NCBI GenBank assembly: GCA_030668025.1
Contig: DAOUUT010000085.1
Location: 1-12,985, forward strand
Direction: 5' to 3'
DNA length: 12,985 bases
Source of the DNA: Promethearchaeota archaeon
GTDB taxonomy: Archaea; Asgardarchaeota; Lokiarchaeia; Sigynarchaeales; SOKP01
A program made the position numbers and the translations under genes. Under the pieces are notes generated by a model. That model did no database searches and was not told the origin of the DNA. It saw nothing but the letters and a program-made list of their open reading frames with translations. Positions 6,286-12,812 of this stretch are shown here, in pieces (position 1 is the first letter of the stretch; every line of letters starts with the position of its first letter).

Positions 6286-7577
6286 CAATTACAGAAAAGA
6301 AATCTGAAAAAATTAGTCATAAAATTAAGATTTTGACAGGAAACCACGCAGCAGCTCAAGCTCTCAGGCAAGCTAAGGTTGGCGTCGTTGCGGCCTACCC
6401 AATAACCCCACAAAGTCCAGTTGTCGAAAAAATAGCAGAATTTATTGCGAAAGGCAAAATGAATGCCCGTTTTGTTAAAGTGGAATCAGAACATTCCGCC
6501 CTTGCCGTATGCTGCGCGGCTTCGGCTACGGGATCAAGAGTTGGTACAGCAACCTCTTCACATGGTTTGATGTATATGTATGAGCTTTTACCGTGGGCTG
6601 CGGGCAACAGATTACCGATAATAATAAATTTGGCAACTAGAGCAACAGGGGCCCCTTGGTCGGTTTGGACGGATCACCAAGACTTTATTACTATGCGCGA
6701 TGTTGGTTGGATTCAAATGTTTTGTATGGACAATCAAGAAATTTACGATACCAATATTCAAGCTTTTAGAATCGCGGAAGATTCAAGAGTTTATCTCCCA
6801 ACAGTTGTAGCCTATGATGGTTATATATTGTCCCATACTATGATGCCCGTAATCCTAGAAAATCAAGAAGATATTGATGGTTTTCTACCACCCCTAAAGC
6901 ATCACATTAATTTATCAGATATATCTCAAGTGAAGGGAATAGATCCTGTCACCACACCTCATTTAATAGATCGGGGTGAAGAAGGAATCGCTCCCGGGTA
7001 TTTTGAGTATAGATATGCGATGCAAAAAGCTCTTGAAAATTCAATTGAAGTGATTAAAGAGGTTCATGACGAATTTGCCGATAAATTTGGGCGATCTTAC
7101 GGTAATGGAATTTATAAAACGCACTTAACTGAAGACGCTGATACTATTATTTTTGCAATGGGTTCAGTAGCGTCTCAAGCTCGAAATGTGATTAAAAAAC
7201 TTCGAAAAGACGGGTTGAAGGTTGGCTTGGTGAGCTTGAAGCTATTTAGACCGTTTCCCGTTTCGTATTTAAGAGAGTTTTTCAAAAATAAAAAGCAAGT
7301 TGTCGTTTTTGATAGGGATGTTGGTTATGGATACGAAGGCGTATTATCATACGAGTTGAAAGCTGCTTTATATGGTTTGAAAAATAGTCCCTTTATTAAA
7401 GGATTTATAGTAGGGTTAGGAGGTAGAGATATTACTGATCAACATATTATAAAAGGCGTGTATAAAGCAATTGAAGAATCCGAAGAAGGTATAATATCAC
7501 ATAAAACAGATTTTATTGGTTTAAGATTGGAAGAGTTAGGTGATTATGACGAATCAGAATATTTCAAAGGAGGTTAA
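6282..7577 (+). CDS. porA: 2-oxoacid:ferredoxin oxidoreductase, alpha subunit
   Basis: This 431-residue protein has the family's normal length. The N-terminal TPP (pyrimidine-binding) domain spans about 16-250, with AYPITPQSPVVE (38-49) and ESEHSA (68-73). Glu70 would be the cofactor-activating glutamate and Thr42 a substrate-site threonine. ATRATGAPWSVWTDHQD (118-134) places Arg120 where the substrate carboxylate-binding Arg114 sits in Desulfovibrio africanus PFOR; this alignment is from memory. A second, transketolase-C-like domain follows at about 285-385 (ADTIIFAMGSVASQA and SLKLFRPFP). With PorB it forms the active site that decarboxylates a 2-oxoacid and hands an acyl group to CoA. Pyruvate is the default guess. 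2-Ketoisovalerate or another 2-oxoacid is possible, since the Por and Vor alpha chains are close relatives. It is coupled to porD by an ATGA overlap and to porB by a 6-base gap. Confidence 0.93.
   Translation: MTITEKKSEKISHKIKILTGNHAAAQALRQAKVGVVAAYPITPQSPVVEKIAEFIAKGKMNARFVKVESEHSALAVCCAASATGSRVGTATSSHGLMYMYELLPWAAGNRLPIIINLATRATGAPWSVWTDHQDFITMRDVGWIQMFCMDNQEIYDTNIQAFRIAEDSRVYLPTVVAYDGYILSHTMMPVILENQEDIDGFLPPLKHHINLSDISQVKGIDPVTTPHLIDRGEEGIAPGYFEYRYAMQKALENSIEVIKEVHDEFADKFGRSYGNGIYKTHLTEDADTIIFAMGSVASQARNVIKKLRKDGLKVGLVSLKLFRPFPVSYLREFFKNKKQVVVFDRDVGYGYEGVLSYELKAALYGLKNSPFIKGFIVGLGGRDITDQHIIKGVYKAIEESEEGIISHKTDFIGLRLEELGDYDESEYFKGG
7566..7574 (+). promoter_or_regulatory. Shine-Dalgarno of porB overlapping the porA 3' end
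   Basis: AAAGGAGGT is a near-perfect Shine-Dalgarno ending 9 bases before the porB ATG at 7584. The same bases encode the last residues (Lys-Gly-Gly) of PorA. It fixes the porB start and suggests strong translation of porB within the operon mRNA. Confidence 0.75.
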
Positions 7578-7583
7578 GAATTA

Positions 7584-8483
7584 ATGGTTAAATTAATGGA
7601 TATTCCGGAAGAAGAATACATTTATCCTGGCACTAGAGCGTGCGCGGGTTGTTCTATGGCACTAATTTATCGAATTGCTCTAAAAGCCCTAGGACCAAAA
7701 ACAATTATAACTGTACCCGCTTCGTGCTTAACTGTTTTGCACGGAATGCAAGGGTTTTGTACTACTAAAGTTTCTGTACTTCATACTCCTTTTGCCACTA
7801 CGGGCGCTTCTGCTTCTGGAATTGTAGCCTCACTTGAAGATAAGGGATTAGCCGATGATGTTAATGTCGTTGCGTTTGCGGGAGATGGTGGGACTGTAGA
7901 TATCGGAATTCAGAGTTTGAGCGGAGCAGTTGAGAGGGGAACCAACTTTATTTTTGCTTGTTATGATAACGAGGCGTATATGAATACAGGAGTTCAAAGA
8001 AGTGGAAGTACACCACCTGGTGCTTTTAGCACAACAACTCCTAATGGTAAAGTAGGGTACAAAAAAAATATGGCTAAAATTATGGAGGCACACGGCATCC
8101 CTTATGTTGCAACAGCTATTTCGTCGTATCCGCTTGATATATACGATAAATTTATGAACGCTCAAAGTGTTTACGGGCCAAAATATATACACATTCTTGC
8201 TCCTTGCCCTCCAGGATGGGGATATAATCCAAAAGATTCAATTGAGATCGGGAGATTAGCTGTTCAAACGGGTTTCTGGCCGTTATATGAAGTAATTAAT
8301 GGTAAGTTTATTTTATCAAAAGATAGTAAAAGATTTTTAGACCCAACAAAACGCAAACCTATTGAAGAATATTTAAAAATCCAAAAAAGATTTAGAACCA
8401 TCTCTGAGAGCCAAATTGAGGATTATAGACGATATATTAGCGATCAATGGGAAGAAATTAAAGAAAGAATTGAAAAAAAATGA
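7584..8483 (+). CDS. porB: 2-oxoacid:ferredoxin oxidoreductase, beta subunit (TPP- and [4Fe-4S]-binding)
   Basis: This 299-residue protein has the normal beta-subunit length. The TPP diphosphate/Mg site is GDGGTVDIG (100-108), followed about 25 residues later by CYDNEAYMNTG (126-136), the usual GDG...N pattern. The four cysteines for the proximal [4Fe-4S] cluster are Cys20 and Cys23 (RACAGCSMA), Cys48 (ASCLTV) and Cys208 (PCPPGW). The 3- and 28-residue spacings of the first three match those of Desulfovibrio africanus PFOR. The C-terminal 60 residues are charged and helical, as in archaeal homologs. The enzyme would oxidatively decarboxylate a 2-oxoacid and reduce ferredoxin in the cytosol. 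Its last codons overlap by four bases with the next gene, a membrane protein not known as a Por subunit. Confidence 0.94.
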   Translation: MVKLMDIPEEEYIYPGTRACAGCSMALIYRIALKALGPKTIITVPASCLTVLHGMQGFCTTKVSVLHTPFATTGASASGIVASLEDKGLADDVNVVAFAGDGGTVDIGIQSLSGAVERGTNFIFACYDNEAYMNTGVQRSGSTPPGAFSTTTPNGKVGYKKNMAKIMEAHGIPYVATAISSYPLDIYDKFMNAQSVYGPKYIHILAPCPPGWGYNPKDSIEIGRLAVQTGFWPLYEVINGKFILSKDSKRFLDPTKRKPIEEYLKIQKRFRTISESQIEDYRRYISDQWEEIKERIEKK

Positions 8484-9265
8484 TGAAGACATACATTTTC
8501 AACGAACCTAATAAAAGATGGCTCGAAGAAAACACAAGCTTACTTTACCACGATTTATGCGCTATTTTGGATGAAGAACGTAAAACAATCTATCTATGGA
8601 ACGGCCCAAAAAGCTCTAATGAAAAGTTTAATAGAGGATATGAACAGTTAGAAAATTTAATGTCCAACTATCCTCACATCCATTTCCAATTATCTATTTT
8701 AAAGAAAGAAATTCCAGATTTTATTCAAAATAAATTGGATTTAATGTTAAAAGAAATAAATCAAGAAGACGAAAGGGAGCATCAGAAGTTTACAAGATTT
8801 ATTACAATTAGGTTATATTTAATTTTTCTACTAGTGTCTTTGATTTTACCAATAATATCTGCTTTAAATTTAAGTTTTTCTTTGTTTTGGACGAACATTA
8901 GTAATAACTTTGAGGTTAGTGCGGATTTGTACCGTAATTGGCTCTATATTTCGTATATCTTAATAGTAATTTCTTTGATTTCTTTTGTTATTATTACTGC
9001 GATAGGTATCTTTGAGAACGAACATCAAGCTATTGTTTTTTCCTTATTAGGAGTTATAATTTGCAGTGGAATAGCGTTTTATCTACAGCAAGGAATCTTC
9101 TTGTTTTTATTCCAAGAAGGATCAACCGCTTCAATTTATTATATCAAACAAAGTGATATCTTTATATTTTTAATTGTAGTTATTACAGGCATTATGATTT
9201 TTGAGTTACCAAATGTGAAAAAACTCAGCTCATTCATTAAAGCCTACAGAAAATATATTTTTTGA
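8480..9265 (+). CDS. Membrane protein with N-terminal gelsolin-like domain, coupled to porB
   Basis: This is a 261-residue protein of no assigned function. Residues about 1-107 are soluble. They contain LCAILDEERKTIYLWNGPKSS (from residue 26), which resembles the gelsolin-repeat core in which a strand 'hxhLD...hahWxG' leads into a helix (here EKFNRGYEQLENLM, 48-61). Related one-domain archaeal proteins with 'D...(I/L)YLW.G' are known to me, but this is a recalled pattern and not a search result. Four hydrophobic segments follow at about 110-131, 154-177, 184-211 and 226-242, ending in the basic tail KKLSSFIKAYRKYIF. The gelsolin-like part probably faces the cytosol. The start ATG at 8480 overlaps the porB stop (an ATG at 8483 is also possible), so translation is likely coupled. 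No Cys or His cluster suggests a redox role. It may simply ride in the operon. The membrane call is firm; the gelsolin call is moderate. Confidence 0.7.
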   Translation: MMKTYIFNEPNKRWLEENTSLLYHDLCAILDEERKTIYLWNGPKSSNEKFNRGYEQLENLMSNYPHIHFQLSILKKEIPDFIQNKLDLMLKEINQEDEREHQKFTRFITIRLYLIFLLVSLILPIISALNLSFSLFWTNISNNFEVSADLYRNWLYISYILIVISLISFVIITAIGIFENEHQAIVFSLLGVIICSGIAFYLQQGIFLFLFQEGSTASIYYIKQSDIFIFLIVVITGIMIFELPNVKKLSSFIKAYRKYIF

Positions 9266-9295
9266 TCCGCTAAGTTTCAATTTTCAAGAAATGTT

Positions 9296-9303
9296 TTTAA
9301 ATA
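9296..9303 (+). promoter_or_regulatory. TATA-like box of the RIO2 gene
   Basis: TTTAAATA, identical to the box before porG, lies 60-67 bases before the ATG at 9363. It predicts a leader of roughly 35 bases. That leader contains a 9-codon open frame (9341-9370) overlapping the RIO2 start. Confidence 0.4.
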
Positions 9304-9362
9304 TTAACTTAATAATTTTTAGATAAGTGTCTTAAATTAAATGAAATTAAAAGATTATCAAT

Positions 9363-10250
9363 ATGGCTGAAGCAGCAAAATTACTGGAGAAAAAAAAGCT
9401 GGAGAAGGAAGATTTAAGAATTTTAATGGGGATTGAGATCGGAATGAAAAGATCTAAATATGTTACGGTAAATAACATAAGATTCTACTCTCGGAAACCA
9501 ATAGAAGAAACCTTATTTCGTCTTAAAAAGGTACATAAATTAGATTTAATAGTAAGAGATTCTTCTAAAAATGATGTAGCATATACCCTTAATTCTATTG
9601 GTTACGATGTACTAGGTCTTCATACCTTGGTTGAGAGAGAGGTAATTAGTCAATTAGGGCCTATGATAGGTAAAGGTAAAGAATCAGATGTCTATGGTTG
9701 TATGGACGATAACGAAAATATTTACGCTTTAAAAATATATAGGATGGGAAGGACCAGTTTTAAAAACATTAAGATGTTAAGAAGCTTTCTTGGTAATCGA
9801 AAACATTTATCTTGGTTGTATGTTAACAGACTTGCCGCTAAAAAAGAATTTGACGCTTTAAGTAAAATCTACGAACTTAAATTAGATACCCCTAAACCAA
9901 TAGGATTTAATCGACATATAATAGTAATGTCATACTTAAGAGGAAAAGAATTAGCGTATTATCAAAATCTTAAAAATCCAAGTAAGATTTTTAACAAGAT
10001 CATCAAACAAATTAAAGTAATTTATCAAAAAGCGAATATGATCCATGGCGATCTAGGAGAATTCAATATAATAGTAGATAATAAAGGAAATATATTAATA
10101 ATCGATTGGCTACAATGGATTCCGTCAGATCATCCAAACGCAAGATCAATTTTAGAAAGAGATATAGGAAATGTGTGTAACTTCTTTCAAAAGAAATACC
10201 ATATAGAAAGCAACCCTGTAGAGATTATTCAATCGTTTAAAAAGAAGTAA
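9363..10250 (+). CDS. rio2: RIO2-type atypical serine/threonine kinase/ATPase
   Basis: This 295-residue protein has the RIO2 layout. An N-terminal winged-helix domain spans about 1-90 and is followed by the RIO kinase domain. The nucleotide loop is IGKGKESDVYG (102-112), the ATP lysine is Lys124 in YALKIYR, and the catalytic loop is HGDLGEFNI (228-236) with Asp230 and Asn235. The metal-binding aspartate is Asp248 in IIDWLQW. The following SDHPNA (255-260) is typical of RIO2. The winged helix separates it from RIO1. In archaea and eukaryotes RIO2 acts in late small-ribosomal-subunit maturation, mainly as an ATPase switch. All catalytic residues are present, so it should be active. An in-frame stop just upstream (9348-9350) fixes the ATG at 9363 as the start. 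Its 3' end stops 8 bases from the convergent methyltransferase gene. Confidence 0.95.
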   Translation: MAEAAKLLEKKKLEKEDLRILMGIEIGMKRSKYVTVNNIRFYSRKPIEETLFRLKKVHKLDLIVRDSSKNDVAYTLNSIGYDVLGLHTLVEREVISQLGPMIGKGKESDVYGCMDDNENIYALKIYRMGRTSFKNIKMLRSFLGNRKHLSWLYVNRLAAKKEFDALSKIYELKLDTPKPIGFNRHIIVMSYLRGKELAYYQNLKNPSKIFNKIIKQIKVIYQKANMIHGDLGEFNIIVDNKGNILIIDWLQWIPSDHPNARSILERDIGNVCNFFQKKYHIESNPVEIIQSFKKK

Positions 10251-10258
10251 ATTTGGAA

Positions 10259-10858
10259 TTAATGCTTATTTAGACTACCTTGAATAATCACATCTTCTAT
10301 ATTCTCTAAAAACTCAGTCTTAAGGTCTATTGTATGTGTTTTTAAATATGCTATTAAATCATCTACTTTCAATTGTTTCCTTAAGATTGATAATTTCAAA
10401 AGCGAATCCTTTTGACCGACTCGAATAAATTCACCCAAACCTTTCTTTATGACTGGTAAATTTTGGAGCGATGTGATTGAAAAAATTGCATTAAAACTAT
10501 CCTGTCTTAGCGGTAAATTTTCGATATCTCCCAAAATTAGATTTATATCTTCAATATCTTTTATTTTTTTAGATTTGTCACAAAAATTCATTAGCATTTT
10601 CCAAGATATATCTATTCCAATATATTTGACCTTCTTCTTTATATTATCGGCATTTAAGTTAAAAACATGTTCAATTAATAGACCTGTACCACAACCAGCA
10701 TCTAGAATGGTTTTATAATTTAAATTACAATTTCTAAAAAGAATTTTATATTTTTCTTTTTGGATTTTGCAATATCTATTATCATAGAAGCTTGAGGTTG
10801 AATTATATTTCTCAATAATATTTTTTTTCTTATCTAAATCTTTATTTAAAGGTTTCAA
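10259..10858 (-). CDS. Class I SAM-dependent methyltransferase (Methyltransf_11-like)
   Basis: From TTG 10858 the protein has 199 residues. The frame stays open to another TTG at 10879, which would add the hydrophobic ICLVIF stretch. I prefer 10858 because a TATA-like box at 10880-10887 would start transcription almost exactly there, and because the longer N-terminus looks unlike a cytosolic methyltransferase. Motif I is LDAGCGTG (52-59), the acidic residue binding the SAM ribose is Asp83 in GIDIS, and GDIENLPL (110-117) and SITSLQNLP (127-135) complete the Rossmann fold. The N-terminal IIEKYNSTSSFYDNRY is typical of small-molecule or quinone-type methyltransferases, but the substrate is unknown. 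It lies between RIO2 and LSm on the opposite strand, so an RNA-related role would be a guess. No ATG exists near the start. Confidence 0.8.
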   Translation of the reverse strand: MKPLNKDLDKKKNIIEKYNSTSSFYDNRYCKIQKEKYKILFRNCNLNYKTILDAGCGTGLLIEHVFNLNADNIKKKVKYIGIDISWKMLMNFCDKSKKIKDIEDINLILGDIENLPLRQDSFNAIFSITSLQNLPVIKKGLGEFIRVGQKDSLLKLSILRKQLKVDDLIAYLKTHTIDLKTEFLENIEDVIIQGSLNKH

Positions 10859-10879
10859 GAAAATTACCAAACAGATCAA

Positions 10880-10887
10880 AATATAAG
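10880..10887 (-). promoter_or_regulatory. TATA-like box of the methyltransferase gene
   Basis: On the minus strand this reads CTTATATT. Its centre lies about 26 bases before the TTG at 10858, which would make the mRNA leaderless and supports that unusual start codon. Confidence 0.4.
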
Positions 10888-10959
10888 AATAATTAATATC
10901 CGATAAAAAGGTTTTAATTCAAAAAAGTTTTTCTTTAAATTATCTTTTTAATAATTATA

Positions 10960-10967
10960 TTATAAAT
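10960..10967 (+). promoter_or_regulatory. TATA-like box of the LSm gene
   Basis: TTATAAAT is centred about 27.5 bases before the LSm ATG at 10991, placing the mRNA start at the ATG itself. An AAAGGT stretch at 10980-10985 could act as a weak Shine-Dalgarno if transcription starts earlier. The same octamer occurs before the last gene of the window (12757-12764). Confidence 0.45.
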
Positions 10968-10990
10968 GTTTTTACAGTAAAGGTTAAAAT

Positions 10991-11245
10991 ATGTCAAATC
11001 AGATTAGAAATAAGAACCCTCTATCAATCCTTCAAAATGCCCAGAACCGTCAAATATTACTCAGGTTAAAAGATGGCACTGAATATAAGGGGCTCTTAAA
11101 AGAAATTGATGCTTACATGAATATGATTCTAGAAGACGCGACTGAAATCATGGAAGGCAGCCCTGTGGCTAAATACAACGAGATCTTCATCCGTGGGAAT
11201 AATCTCCTCTTTATAAAACCGGACGCAGATCAGCTAAAAATATAA
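10991..11245 (+). CDS. Archaeal LSm/Sm-like RNA-binding protein (SmAP)
   Basis: This 84-residue protein is a single Sm fold of typical archaeal length. The Sm1 motif runs from about residue 22 to 50 (ILLRLKDGTEYKG, then DAYMNMILEDA). The Sm2 motif is IFIRGNNLLFIKP (65-77). The residues that bind uridine in archaeal LSm rings are all present: Asp40 and Asn44 in DAYMN, and Arg68, Gly69 and Asn70 in RGN. Archaeal LSm proteins form six- or seven-membered rings that bind U-rich RNA and are linked to RNA processing and tRNA-related metabolism. The gene appears to be monocistronic. No ribosomal protein L37e gene follows it here, unlike in many archaea. Confidence 0.95.
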   Translation: MSNQIRNKNPLSILQNAQNRQILLRLKDGTEYKGLLKEIDAYMNMILEDATEIMEGSPVAKYNEIFIRGNNLLFIKPDADQLKI

Positions 11246-11292
11246 AAATCAAAAAATCGGAAGCATATCGTCTAATTTCCTCGTTTCAAATG

Positions 11293-11326
11293 CTCAATTT
11301 TTAATTCTTAGGTTAAGTAAATTGAG
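11293..11326 (+). other. 8-base inverted repeat before the AIG2-like gene
   Basis: CTCAATTT (11293-11300) and AAATTGAG (11319-11326) are perfect inverted copies around an 18-base loop, in the 89-base gap between LSm and the next gene. It could be a weak operator or hairpin, and chance is quite possible in AT-rich DNA. It lacks a following T-run, so it is not a bacterial-type terminator. Confidence 0.25.
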
Positions 11327-11334
11327 AGCTTAAA

Positions 11335-11778
11335 TTGATTGATAATAAAAGCTCAGATTCCAATCTCGTATCAATTATTGGTTATGGAACTTTCATAACT
11401 CGGAATCTGTGGAAGGATAAACTCAATGTTGAAGTATGTATTGTAAAAAATTTTACAAGAGTTTTCCCTAAAAATAGTTGGTTTCCTTATGCTTTACCTT
11501 CAAAGAATTCCTTTTGGACTTTAAAATTTGACGTGAACCAACAAGAATTAGATTTGCTAGATTCTATCGAAGGAGTTTTTGATGATTTATTTGAACGTAT
11601 AATCACTGAAGTTTTTTTAAAAAATAATAGAATATTGTCTGCTTATATCTATATCCCTACAAAAAGGACAATAGCTTCACAAAAATTATCTCTGGAATTA
11701 GATAAAACCGATCGATGGAAGGAAGAAATTAAAAAATGTCCCGAGATTGTAGATAAATTTCCCGAATTAGTGTTATAA
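11335..11778 (+). CDS. Gamma-glutamylcyclotransferase / AIG2-like family protein
   Basis: This 147-residue protein has the GGCT fold signature: IIGYGTFITRNLW (14-26) supplies the Y/F-G-T-F phosphate-loop-like motif. LDLLDSIEGVFDDLFER (72-88) carries the conserved acid Glu79, the proposed general base, in the position of the usual D-x-Y-E-G. YIYIPT (104-109) is the typical final strand. The family cyclises gamma-glutamyl amides or acts on related amine linkages; the substrate is not predictable. An in-frame stop at 11323-11325 and the absence of any ATG before the conserved core make the TTG at 11335 the likely start. A TTTTTAAT box at 11298-11305 would start transcription within about 6 bases of it. 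The gene meets the phosphatase gene stop-to-stop with no base between them. Confidence 0.8.
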   Translation: MIDNKSSDSNLVSIIGYGTFITRNLWKDKLNVEVCIVKNFTRVFPKNSWFPYALPSKNSFWTLKFDVNQQELDLLDSIEGVFDDLFERIITEVFLKNNRILSAYIYIPTKRTIASQKLSLELDKTDRWKEEIKKCPEIVDKFPELVL

Positions 11779-12675
11779 TTATTTAATTAATATTGGTTTT
11801 ACAAAATTATTTTTTATAACGGCGTAGGACGCTGGATTTGGTGAAGACTTACCTCGATAATTAGCAGAAGAAAATATAGATAACAATCGTTCTTTAAAAA
11901 ACCATCTATAACCTTCAGGGAATACTTCGTGCCCTCTAATTAAATATTTTAAATTATTCTCTTTCATAAAATCATTAAAAACATCTTCTCCAAAAAATTT
12001 TATTCCAGAACCTCTAAAACTTTCTGAGAATCCTTTTAAGTCGGATTTAGGGTCATTCCACATAATTTGTACTAGGCTTTTTGCTATGGTTTTGGATGCA
12101 GAAACATTATCTCTTGGTTTTAACCCTCTCAACTTCCTTAAAATCTCGATATCTTCGGGAATCCCGCCATGCAGACATAAAATACCTTTATTTACTATTG
12201 CACAAAAGGGAAGTACATTGTATACGGCTAAAACTTCGTCAAATTTTTTTTGATCTTTAAATCTATCTATAAATTCTTGGAAGAATCCATAGGCTTTGTT
12301 AATTTCCAAAGTTTCGTGGTTCCCTTTTAATAGATAGCAATTATTTGGATATCTAATTTTTAACGCAAGAACCAAAATTAAACATTCTAACTGATTTGTA
12401 CCCCGATCAACGATATCACCTAGAAAAATTACAAAGCCAGGTTTTTTTTCATTTATTAATTCAATTAATCTCTGTAAAGTTTCTAAATTTCCATGAATAT
12501 CTCCAATAACCCATACCTCACTTTTGGAATCATCGAGGTTAAACTCTAACAACATTTTTTCTTCTTTAAAAATCTCTTCTGCTTTTCGTAAAATCTTTGA
12601 AATGTTGTGGAAATCTAATTTAGAGATTTTATGTGGTTCCTTTATAATGTCATCTAAAAACGGTTTATCTATCAT
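11779..12675 (-). CDS. PPP-family serine/threonine protein phosphatase (PP1/PP2A-like)
   Basis: This 298-residue protein is close in length and motif order to eukaryotic PP1/PP2A catalytic subunits. The motifs are GDIHG (58-62), GDIVDRG (86-92), GNHE (118-121), MWNDP (205-209), FRGSGIKFFG (220-229), RGH (247-249) and FSSANYRG (268-275). The six metal ligands are present as Asp59, His61, Asp87, Asn119, His169 and His249. The phosphate-binding arginines are Arg91 and Arg221, the general-acid pair is Asp90/His120, and Tyr273 matches PP1 Tyr272. It should be an active bimetal phosphatase in the cytosol. An N-terminal extension of about 50 residues is mostly helical. A TATA-like ATTTTTAA (12700-12707, minus strand) sits about 28 bases before the ATG, compatible with a leaderless message. 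Bis(5'-nucleosyl)-tetraphosphatases share the early motifs, but the C-terminal half favours a protein phosphatase. Confidence 0.92.
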   Translation of the reverse strand: MIDKPFLDDIIKEPHKISKLDFHNISKILRKAEEIFKEEKMLLEFNLDDSKSEVWVIGDIHGNLETLQRLIELINEKKPGFVIFLGDIVDRGTNQLECLILVLALKIRYPNNCYLLKGNHETLEINKAYGFFQEFIDRFKDQKKFDEVLAVYNVLPFCAIVNKGILCLHGGIPEDIEILRKLRGLKPRDNVSASKTIAKSLVQIMWNDPKSDLKGFSESFRGSGIKFFGEDVFNDFMKENNLKYLIRGHEVFPEGYRWFFKERLLSIFSSANYRGKSSPNPASYAVIKNNFVKPILIK

Positions 12676-12756
12676 TTTTTAATCTTATATGCAAGTAAAA
12701 TTTTTAATTTATCTCTATTAATTGTACTTTAACTTTTAAATTAATATCTTGCATTC

Positions 12757-12764
12757 TTATAAAT
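12757..12764 (+). promoter_or_regulatory. TATA-like box of the last gene
   Basis: TTATAAAT, identical to the octamer before the LSm gene, lies 49-56 bases before the ATG at 12813. It predicts a leader of about 25 bases containing a run of eight T. Confidence 0.35.
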
Positions 12765-12812
12765 AAAGGATTTGATTATTAGAATTAGAACGATTTTTTT
12801 TCTTAAGATTCC

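Noticed and set aside
7848..8192. 114-codon minus-strand open frame inside porB
   Set aside because: Antisense to the TPP-binding core of PorB, with no motifs of its own.
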